Shown: piece by piece, positions 1 through 12,000 of the stretch | How positions within the stretch are numbered: the first letter of the stretch is position 1 | How the letters are laid out: every line of letters starts with the position of its first letter | NCBI GenBank assembly: GCA_021234535.1 | Contig: CM037839.1 | Span: 26,895,196-26,959,195, forward strand | Direction: 5' to 3' | Source of the DNA: Stichopus chloronotus | Taxonomy: Eukaryota; Echinodermata; Holothuroidea; Aspidochirotida; Stichopodidae | DNA length: 64,000 nucleotides | Translations under genes and position numbers: made by a program | The notes under the pieces: model-generated | Database searches by the model: none | Told to the model about the DNA's origin: nothing | Seen by the model: only the letters and a program-made list of their open reading frames with translations

Positions 1-87
1 TTTTATATTTCCAGCATTGCCCGACGCCTTAATGTAAATCAAATTCGATCTTTCAGACTTCGAACTCTTCACTTCACCACTTAGAGC
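1..87 (-). CDS. LLTP gene, exon truncated by the window edge
   Basis: After the acceptor GACTATCAG the frame is open for 29 codons to base 1 and contains NLIYIKASGNAGNIK. This corresponds to the (L/I)K-A-x-GN-x-G hallmark of the helical domain (VIGNMGQ in apoB). The rest of the gene is outside the window. Confidence 0.85.
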
Positions 88-3000
88 CTGATAGTCAAAT
101 AAATAATATCCAAAGAGGAACATATGAATAAAGTGAATTGACGATACAATGCTGTCACCTTTATTTTGTTGTGTTCTTATTCAAACAATTAAATTCTGAT
201 GATGAAAAGAACTGAACTGAAGACAATTTACTGCATGCTTCTTTGTCACAACTCACATTATTGTATTCATCCTCCTTTAGGTGGCATCCAGCTAACTTTT
301 TCTCTGCGGCAGATGCAGAAACACAAACGGTGTTAAGCAGCGATCCAAACGACAAAATGCAGGGTTCAAAGAGTTCCATGTCACGTGTCTCCAGATGATA
401 ACACAATGTCTAGGGTAAAGCAAACAAAAGATGGTGAATATTCTACATCATTATAAATGTGCAGGATGCTCTAATGTAATTACTTGTGCGGGGTGTATAA
501 AAAAATGTATGTGTAAACTAAATATGAAACAAACATTATTTAGATACCACAGAAATAATCAGTATCATCAAGATAATTGAATTACGTCAATATCGAGCTG
601 AATCAGCATGAAATAATAGTTCATTTGTTCAAACATTCAGTCATTCTACAGAAACAGTCTCAATTTACTATGGCACAGTGCCACATCTATGTCACTGAAC
701 AGCTGTACAAGAAAAAACATATTGCAATTTGATGGACAGGTTTACTTTTTGGCTGATACAATTTACTTTCTTCCTTGGACTGATTTTTACTGAACAATTA
801 TTGATCATTTTAGTAATTTTCTCAGAGTATGACTGCTCTTCTGTCATTTGTTTATCCACTCAACTGAGCTTAAGGACTTTATTCAATATAAACAACACGA
901 GATAATTACCAGGATGTCGGTCACGTTGCTAATGTGCTTGGGTCGGGCATATGCTAATGAGGTCAATATCCAGGCGGCTCTCTCACCAGTAATGTTGCCT
1001 GCCTTGACTGATGCCAGTAAGTGAGAAAGACCATCATGCCTGCTAACCACGGCAAGGGCATCTTCCAGAATTTCCCTGAAATAAAATATACAGTTCATTA
1101 TGAAAATTATATATTATTCCCAATAGCTGTACAGTCCATTTCTTATCTGTTGCCTGCATGCTTAATTTAACCATGTAGCTACTACCAATGGAGTAAAAGC
1201 AGCTTATAGCCCTTTGACGTTATGATCTGTTCCAACATTCCAAAGCTCAAAACCCTCATCAATTAATACAAAGGCCTATAATCCAGGATTACTGAAGATT
1301 AAGCAACAGTTGAAGGCAAGATATAGCACCACCTCTAAATCCTAGTACAGCCATACTGTTGTTTTCTTCATAATTTTAAAGTAATATTAGGAGAGATTTC
1401 CGAGGATGCGCACTTGTTCGCACATATGCCATCAATTTTGCAAAACTAAGTAAGAATCTAGCTTTATGATAAGCTAAGTTTTGTTGTCAGGAAGAATCCG
1501 GAATGATAAAAAATTTACTTACCAAAAGTTTCTCACTTTTCATGTACTTGAAAATATCCTCTTTTGAGAAATAGGTAGTAGCACTGGGACAAATATGCCA
1601 ATTTTTCTTTACTTGTGGGTCGCTTTTTGGATGTAAGCTTAATTGTAGACTGCACATTTATTACTACAAAGTATACTGTTAATTAAGAGAAACTCATTTC
1701 CATTTTTTTGCATGCGCAAACTATGACAACAGTCGTTCTTTTCGTACAATCAACGTTTTTAACTCATGTTTGTCAGAACAGATGAAGAAAATTCAAATGG
1801 ATTACGTGGAGCAATGGGACAAAGGAATTATCAGATTAGGAAGATAAGGTACTGAATGGATTTGTAAAGGGGTTGTTGAGAATGTGATTCAAGGTTACAC
1901 CGGGTTTGAACAATAGCACCATGTCCAAAAGACTCTGCTTTCACTCCATTCATAGTAGCTCGAGATTTAAAACAACCCTGGCCAACTATTTTATCATGTT
2001 ACAAAAGTAATAGGGATCAACCAGTCTAATCAGGCCGATGTTTACAACTATCAGTAAACGTTGGATTGGCGTCAAATTTAGCAAATTCCTTTTGGCCGAA
2101 CTTTACCCGTGTTCAGCAAAGTGAAAATATATTTCAAGAGGGCTCTTTTGTCATTCACATAGGCTCTTTTAGAATACTTGTGACATTTGCAACATATGAC
2201 GCTGGATCAGACTTGAGTCGACTCTCAAAATCCCATAAAGCTGATGAGAATGTCCATGGTTCACAAGATATGAGGAATCTTTGGTTGCTTTGTGAGACGA
2301 TGTCAAGACAGTGATAGCAAAAATATCTGATCAGAACAGATATCGGCATATGTTGTGAATAAAACATTGGCCATCTGATCAGCAGGGAAACCCACATCAG
2401 TTTAGCCCATAACAGTAACCCATAGTAATTACCATTTTAAGTAATGAGGCAGAGATAACAAGAATGTGTTTCAATTCTCACATAGCCATGGTTTCCAACC
2501 AGAACTACTTTCCCAAAATATCCAGCAAACTGGTTATGAAGTGAGCCATTAAATTGGATTATTAAAAGGAAGTGACTTGACTAGCTCCTCAGCGAGCTCA
2601 GGACCAATTATTCTATCTGATAATTTATGTATTCCACCCTCTTTGAAGGTAGAAAAAATAAACTACTTGAGGAAGTCAAGGAAATATGTATGACTTTAGT
2701 CTGCATTACATTATGACCAATTTGATGAACTTTTTACAAATTTTAGGGACTGGTTTTAACGTTACATCAAAACAACATCAGTGGAAGGAAGTACAACAAT
2801 CGGTGAAATAACTCAGTCTTATGTCCAATGCATGGAGTTGATTTTACAGAGGCCTTCTGATCACAGTACAAATGTTGAGGGTGAAGTAAACATTCTAGAA
2901 CAAATTTGACAAAGAATTGTAAATGAGTCACTATCCAACATCTACTTTTTCTGCGGCACATGGGCCATGGTGACAGAAAGTAGAGACTATCACTGATCTA

Positions 3001-6000
3001 CAACTAGGATCAAAGTAGTTTCATATACATTTTTTATTTCTGCAAGATGTAAGTGGAACTCCTGTAATTTCTTTGTAAAATGACACATCTGCCATATGAA
3101 TATTCATTAAAATCTAAACATCCTTTCCTTTGGTTACCTTTTCCTCCTTGTTTCTTCATCTTCATTTGAATGTTTTATTCCAAATCTCTGAATCAGACCT
3201 CTGACTTCTTCATCCGAGTAGTGTCTCAACTTTCTTACGAGGAGAATAAATTCCCCTGTCACCAAATCTGGGGTACCAATCTCTCTGAAACCATCATTGA
3301 TGTTTGTCAACAGAGCATCAACCTATTTGGAAATAAGTCGGCAACAATCTTTTGATTCTGGAAGACACAGACCTGACAACGTATATTCTGGGTCATCTTG
3401 GTCTCAAACAAAGCAATCAGAGATATCTACTCCGACTGAACTAGTTGGTGGACCTGAGGTTTTATATCTTTACAAGATCTTCAGAGGCAAACTGACGAGC
3501 AGCAAAAGAAACACAAGAGGTAAATGAGTTTTCTTGTCTGATGCAAAATGGTGAATGTAAACCCTTCACATGTAAGCCGAAAACCACGTCCGAACTGTAA
3601 ATAATTTCCACAACAGGTTGCACTATGCAAATATGATGTTAAGAACAGTGAATGGTAAATGTGACTCACATAAGCGCTATGACATCAACACATACCCGTC
3701 CAATATCATATACTTTAGTTCAGGCAAAGTCCAATCTGACATTGAGGACCACATCAGCTGCCTTAAACCAAGTTGGCTGTTAATTCTCCTGCAAATACTC
3801 TATCACAAAGCGACCATTTCTACTGTTAACTACAAGCCTATCATATTGTGTGGCAGAAGAACTGAAGATCTAATTAATAATGGAAGCAAAACAATGAGTT
3901 TTTGAAGATCAGAAGCCATTGCAGACTTTTGAAAAGGTAAATCTTTCTACCATTTTTATAATGTGGTTGTTATAACAGACACACAAAAATCACTGCAGAT
4001 TATGATTGCCACCTTACAAGTAGTAAGTGAGTTGCATGCGTATAACATCCAAGGTTGGGGAGGAGTTTGCCATATCCTAATTTGGCGGAGGGGTTCCAAG
4101 ACCCCAGACCAAGTTAACAATAAAGTGATGTTTCATCAATAGATACCTCTGCAAGTGTAGCATCTATCACTTCAGATGGTGTTTCGTGTTCTGTGACAGA
4201 GGTAACCAACTTCATCGTCAAATCACTGAATGCTTTCTTGTTTGACCTGTCAGCTACCAGACTCTCTCTTTGTGACTTCTCCACCAATGTCAGCTTTTGA
4301 CTGCAATGTCAGAGGAGGACGAACATTTTGTCACAAGCTTATAAGCTTTGACGTCCATATCAAGTGACACCCATGTAGAAAACAGCTGGCTTCATTCAAA
4401 AGTCGTAGAGTGAAATCATGAATGATAATCCAATCATACTGTATTGATATATATTGTTGATGTCTTTTGAGACAGGCCTTTCAAACTTTGATAAAAATGA
4501 AAAACCAGCGATCTGTAGAATTGCACAGTGTCAATATATTTCGTAAAGCATGTATCTTGTCTCCTAATTACTTGATTATGGATTTTACATCGGTAAGTGA
4601 TATCACTATCTCAACAATAAGTGCTATGCTCGATGGGGCAAATAAAATTCTCAATTGTCCTTGAATTTGAAAGATTCAGCAAACAAAGGATTACATAAGG
4701 TGTACCTTAGAGTCCCTTCTTTGACATCACAAATTTGCATATCTAGCTCATGTTTATGCATGATGTAATTGTAAAACCGAAATTTGTTTTTAAATCATTA
4801 ATGCTGATTATTCGTATATTATTTGGGTCATACCTGGTATATGACATAACAGCTTTACCAGCCTTGCCAAATGGTCTAAACTCGTGTGCACCAGTAGTTT
4901 CTGCTGTAAGCGGGATGGATATAAATGGCTTGAGTTTTTCTACCTTCAGGGAGGCCTGTGAAGAGCCAAAAAAAGAACAAAACAAAAAGAAGTGAATCCG
5001 ATGAAGTTACGTCCTAAAAAATGGACATTCATCTGTTCAGGTCTTGAAGGGCAGTAATTTCATAATGCTAAGTTGTGATACAAGTGCAGAGGAAGCCTTA
5101 AGCTTATGCATTAAAACTTGACATTGGGTGATGACCAACTTAACATTTTTGGATCAAATTTGCTATCTTTTTTTTTTTTTCACAAGGTCAGTTCAAATGA
5201 GAAAACCTTACAACTCTTGGCGCCAAAACCCATCCTCCTGTGACCTGGCTAAGGAATAAACCCAGAACCTCCTGAATTCTGAGCTTCATTGTTTCAAATG
5301 CCACCACCTTTCCCACTTGGCCACAGCCCTGATTGTTGACAATTTAAGTTAATTTGACGTTTTTCAGTTCTCTTTTAGTAATATAATGAAAGGATTATCG
5401 ATGCTGGACTGTGCATTAACTAATGGATAATGCACTTTTAGATGGGGGCTAATGCTATCAATGCACAAGGGAGTTAATGCACAGGTTCAAAGTTGATTAA
5501 CCTTGCTATTCATAATTTCATGCAATGCAAGATTTTGATTAAAAAGACAAAACAGAGAAAAATTTGCATTTGCAAATAATTTTCAGTGAATATAATCCCC
5601 AAGAAAAGGTAAACACAATTCACTTCTTGTCAATGATATTTGTGCACGCTAGACAAAGTACCACCATTGTTCTGTGAAAAACAGCAGACAATTAACATTT
5701 TTACTACATTCATATGCCAATGAGTTAATTCTCAAATTGACCATGTAATGGGATAATGTACAGTCACCTGACTGTAATGGGCCAATAGGAGTTGAGGATT
5801 TTTGCCAATAAATGAATGAGAGATAACATGGTCAAATGTAACAGTTTAATCAAATGGCCAACATTTTGTATAAAGTCCTATAAAATTACAGTTCTAAATT
5901 GTAATTGTAAAATTTAAAATTTCTAATTGAAAGAAATGATCTTCATTTTTATTTCCTATTTTTTTAAAGTTTGTAGTCATCTTAAGTAAATTTCATTTAA

Positions 6001-9000
6001 ATCACTATGAACACAAGGGCTAAATGCCCAGCTTTCTATGGGGGTAACAGCTTTTTCAACTTTAGGACAAGACAGCGAGATCAAATATTGAACAAACTAT
6101 TACATACCTTTGTGAAGTAACAATGGGTACACTCCTATGGACCCCACATTAAGGCAGAAAAAGCTACCATGGAGAGTTCACATCAGCAGGTGCTATGTGA
6201 GATCTAACTTTCATCTTTTGAAAATGACATAATTCTGTGGAAGGAGGAGTTAATAAAAGCAACTTGCTGGACTCGAACAAACCTGCGACTGAGATGAGAT
6301 TACTTCACTGCCTGAATACTTTTCGGATATGTAACCATCGAGACCATAGAGATACACCTCCTTCGGACGGTCCAGACAGTTGCGAAGGTCCCAGACTTTG
6401 TTGATGTAGGTAACTTCATTTTCTCCGACTGAATGTAAAAATGTGTGAGAGCCATGATAAAAGACAAAAGTACAGAAGGCATAAGACAAGAGATTGGGAA
6501 GAAACAGATGTAGGTATTTACACAGCATGAAATGACTGTTATGTATCATGAAAATCTGCTTTATAATGGGTATGAGATCTTTTATCCTCCCTTTTTTTTT
6601 TCAAGAATATCTCAATTTTGTAAATTTATACATACAAATTTCAGTACTTACAATATTGAACTAGTAAACAAAATATTCAAATATTGATAATCCCCTTGGA
6701 ATATAATCTTGAAATTAATGCAGATAAGTTCAAATTGGGTATTGAAAGGCTGAGATTAACAATGGCAGTTCTTGATGGGATATGTAACAACGATGTAAAG
6801 GCCAGCATTTTGACCTAGCAAGCTTGAATGGTGAAGAAATGGCCGGGCAGAGTCTAATACTACGTGCCAGTGTGACTATAAAAGAGCAGATTATAAAATC
6901 AATAAAATCAGGAAACAATGAACTGAATTCCAATATTTTACATGTTTAATTATTTGTGGGTATTGACAAATGAACCAATCAAAATGTTATAGGGTCTAAT
7001 CCCAGCACATCTCACTTTATTGAGGAAATCCAGAGATGGATATAACTAAAAGAGAGAAAAACTCACCCACATCAGAGGTCTTGGAGTTGTAAAATACTGA
7101 GCAATTGCCATGGATACCAGACTAAATAGAACAACAAAAGTTAGACATGTTCACATTGTAGACATCTTTGGCATTAGCTTAAAATGAAGTGAATGTCTCA
7201 AAAACTATTTGCAAATTGCAAAATGTGTTTCAGATCTCTTCTGACATAACTATGCATTATGCAACTTTGCTTAAAAACAATTTTGCAGTGACTGAAAGTA
7301 CAAATGTTAAGTAGTCAAAGACATTGGAGGCCTTTCCATTTTTTTTTTTCAAACTTATAGGCCACTTTTTCAATATCCATCAAGACAACTCTGTTTAAGT
7401 TTCATTCTGTCAAGCAAGTGTGTCAACTTTTTCACCTCAAAGTTAAACTGTAACATTATCCTGTTTGCTCATTCATCCTTACAACACCATAAACTGCATT
7501 CACTTCACCTCACCCACAGTGCCTACTACAGAGCTAGAGTTACATCAGCTACAACAATCACCTTCATAATCTATGAGAGCAACATCACTTAATGAAGCCA
7601 TATGCCACTTTTTACATCTGCATCACCAACTACAGCAACATCAACCACTAGAGCCACATCACTTACTACAGCCACACCATCTACTACAGACAAAATAAAT
7701 ACCTAAGCAATATCACCGTCTATAACTACACTATCTTCCACAGCCACATCACATACTGCAGCAACATCACGCACTAAAGGCTACACTGCACACCTCAGCC
7801 ACATTCCATACTACAGTCACACAACCTACTGGAGACGAAACACCTATTAAAGCAACAAGCCACATCACATATTAGACCCACATCACCTACCACAGCCACA
7901 TCACAAATTAGACCCACATCACCTACCACAGCCACATCACAAATTAGACCCACATCACCTACCACAGCCACATCACAAATTAGACCCACATCACCTACCA
8001 CAGCCACATCACTTAGTAGACCCACATCACCTACCACAGCCACATCACAAATTAGACCCACATCACCTACCACAGCCACATCACTTAGTAGACCCACATC
8101 ACCTACCACAGCCACATCACATATTAGACCCACATCACCTACCACAGCCACATCACATATTAGACCCACATCACCTACCACAGCCACATCACAAATTAGA
8201 CCCACATCACCTACCACAGCCACATCACTTAGTAGACCCACATCACCTACCACAGCCACATCACAAATTAGACCCACATCACCTACCACAGCCACATCAC
8301 AAATTAGACCCACATCACCTACCACAGCCACATCACTTAGTAGACCCACATCATCTACTACAGCCACATCACCCACTGAGGTCACATCACCTAGTAAAAT
8401 ATAATGAAATGACCTTTTACCTCCACCAAAAACAATAGGGATCATCTGCTTACTATGACCAACCTACACACCAAGTATGAGATCAGTCACAGTTACCCTC
8501 CTTGAGATATCATGTTTACAAGCGAAGTGTCACGTACACACACACATACATACATACATACATACACACACACACGACATCACCATCGCGTAGATTCCTT
8601 TTGCTTCTGCAAGGAATCAAAAATCTGTGGAAAAAGTGGTTATACTTACCAGATGGGTTGATATGATACAAAAGTCCTAATGAACTATGCAGCCTCTGTC
8701 ATTTATTATTGAGCAATTGGCATATACAGAGGGGTGCTGAATGTGAAGTTCACACCCCCAGTTTTTTCATTGGCTATTTGAACACCCCAAGTCCTCACCA
8801 GGTTCTGTCTACATGACAGCCTATACATCCTGTTGCAGATGGTCCAAACTGCCTCTCCCTTGAGCCTAGGTATTGCAGAGGCATGTAAAGAAATCGAACG
8901 CGGATGAGATGCTCATATCAAGAACTGCTGCATTCCTTTTGTGCGCAGTACGTGATTGTTTCTTAGGATAATTAAATGCACCACAGATGAGAAAAGTGTC

Positions 9001-12000
9001 GCGCATTTCAAATAACAGGTATTAGGAATAGCATACATGTGCAAATAGGGCTAAACAAGCTTTAGTCATAATGCTTTGATTGACAAATATGCATCACGTA
9101 CCTTACCTTCAATGCTCCAAGTCACTGACACGATGTGAGGATATCCACAACATGGTGCAAAAGGTATGCCAACTTATCTTACTTTCATGCCTTTGTTTCT
9201 ATTTGACCAAACATTTCCTCAGATAGGAGTGCTTGTATATTTTCAGAGCAGGTTTTCACAAACGATGAGGCGGTGTTTAGATCGCTGCTGCTGCTTTGCA
9301 AGTAAGATGAGAGAATTTTGATTTCAATCAGAATTTTCTGCCTAAAACAGCATCATTTTGAATTCAAATGCTTGAAGACTGTAATAATGCATTAGCTTCT
9401 GCTATCACCGTTTGGGGACACAATTCCAGACTTCGCCGTCAATGATTCTTACCGGGGCATTCTAAACAGCTTTTCTGTTATTGCAGGCAGCATCTACAGC
9501 ACTTCTATGACTTTCCCAGTGTGTGTCTGAAAGTCTTTTTAATCCTAAGAAAAGTTCATTTAACAATTCTTTCTCTTGTTTCTCTTGAAATATTTTCAGG
9601 TGGGGCAAACTGCTGGTAATGAACAATTGAAGGGATTCTCATGTGCCAAAAAACACTTTTGCAGCATAGACACAAGAGGTCGCTGAATGAATCAATCAAA
9701 ACAAGATTTAGATTATGTGCACAACAGTGAATATATATCACAGAAGGGAAGGGCCATTCTCTATGACAGACATAGTGTTGGCTCCATCATAGGCTTGTCC
9801 TCGACAAAATTTTAAATCTAACTTTATTGACTTGGAAAGTTTCTTTCAGCAAATCGAAGTATCCTGCGGCCTAACCAACCACCTTCTAGCTGTTTAAATG
9901 CGATGGAAGATTCCTGGGCATGACCATATTTGTTTCCATATCTCATCGACAATGAGAATTGATCGACATACGAAATGTCTATAGTGGAGTCGACGATAAG
10001 TGTACAAAATATCGCTTCTCTAACTTCATCTAAAATCTTACACGTAATCTCTTAACCAATGGTCTCAATAAAATTGTTTTGAATATCATGTGAGAGATAT
10101 TTTTCACTGTTCTTTGAACGTTTCCGGTGATCATTGATAAGGGTGCCATACTTCGCTAATAATTTTACCAGTTCTAGGAAATTTTCTCCATTGACGCCAG
10201 GCTCTGCCGAAGCGACACATTCTGTATGCCCTCGAGATGCAAGACCCCGTTTGCTAAGGAAGTTGGTGCAATCAAGAAGTCTTCTTAAAATGTTATGTTT
10301 TTCATAAACTTTTCATTTTCCTGAGATAAAACTTTAGGAATAATGGTTGATTTTTTAGCCAGATGATATTTCGTTAGCAGCAATGTTTCATTAGCCTTAT
10401 GATGAAGATCAGTTGGTTCATGATCAGCAGATTTTTTCTAGCCCTTTTTTAAAGTTAGAAAATCCAAAATAAGGATCAGCCCACACATTTGAATAATGTT
10501 TATTGTCAGCGAACAGCCAACAAAAGCATTTGTTTCATCGTGGCAGAAATATCTACCCAATAATTATTTACTCTGCACTTTCCAACTGAAGAATTAATGT
10601 ACCACTCCTTATGAAAGCGCCTTTACCCTTGTTAACAATAACATCATCGATCCGTCCTTAAGTCCAGGCTGGCATGGTCCAAACTTTAGAAGGGTGTAGG
10701 TTAAGTGTGGTGTCAAAGTTTGATCATGATATCAAGCTGGATCAGAAGGGTCAGTCTACATCTAAGTCATGAACACGTTGCTTCAGTGTAAGTTCTAAAC
10801 ATTTAATCATTTAATTCTTTCTGGATAGGCCTTTCAGCATCAGGAGCATTCATGACAGGATTTTCAACTCTTTCCTCCATTGACTGACTTTCACCAAGTA
10901 CCAGATTGCCAGAAGTACAAAGGGTGCCACTCATCCATTTGAGTTTGTCAGGGGACCCCCCTGACAGTATGGGAGCTGGGACCCCCTGACAGTATGGGAG
11001 CTCCGCCACTGCTACATTGCATATTAGAGTCACATCACCTACTTCATGCAGTCACAATACTAGCATCACATCACCTATTACAGCCACATATCACACTGGG
11101 GTCACATCACCCCCACAAGAACCAATACACAATTCTGATCTCATTCAAACAAATTACAGCCAACCTGATGTTAATGGAATAATAATCACTTCAGCAGTAC
11201 GTCTGCTAATACTGTCATCTCTTTGAATATCTGACCTCATATATCGAGCGTGTTCCAAGACTTGTCTGATAACTGAAGAGACTCAAGATTCCTTTCTTGA
11301 TGTTCTGAGACCAGAGTGGATCCTGCACCACAGCGCTGTAAATATCATAGACCTGTCAAGAAGAGTAAATGTCTTCATCATCTTTTAAATCAGTTTCAGT
11401 GAAACCAATAATCAAGGAAGATCCAACTTTGTTTGAAAATGTTTTCAACCTCAGTTTGAAAAGCTGCTCATCTTCAGTACACTTGAGACATATCCCACTT
11501 CCAAATTTCTTTTAAATTACCTTTACCTGCTAATGACTAACTTCTCCAGCTAGTGACTAACTTCACCAGCTAGTGTCTACCTTCATCCGCTAAAAACTAA
11601 CATCACTTGTGACGGGCTAACTTCTTCAGTTAATAACATACTACACAAGTCACCGTATAAATTCACCAATCAATGACAAACTTTACCAGGTAAAGACTAC
11701 CTTGACAAACTTAAGTCAAGACTAACATCCCCCCACCATTGTGACTAGTTCCATCAGCTAATGGCTATCTTCACCAGCTAAGGATTAACTTCACCAGCCG
11801 GTGATTAACTTTACAAGCTAGTGAGCAACTTGACCAGCTTTAAGGTCTAGAAATCAGTCAGATGGATTCACATGAAGACATATTGGGACGCTATCAACAT
11901 TTCGACCAGACGTATAATATGGTCACTACTCAAACACCAATGGACCAGCGTCCAACCTTAGATGCGGAATTTAACAAATATTTTGGAGAAGCTACCTACG

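Noticed and set aside
7861..8364. Possible CRISPR array because of the 36-bp regular repeat
   Set aside because: There are no unique spacers, units abut directly, and the context is animal DNA.
7795..8445. 216-codon minus-strand frame with a 12-residue repeat (VAVVGDVGLICD type)
   Set aside because: It is the translation of the 36-bp minisatellite inside an LLTP intron; the frame is open only because the unit is a multiple of three.
8652..8700. Possible LLTP exon before donor GTAAGT near 8,650
   Set aside because: No frame fits the phase 0 to phase 0 requirement, and the flanking exons already join across a conserved stretch.
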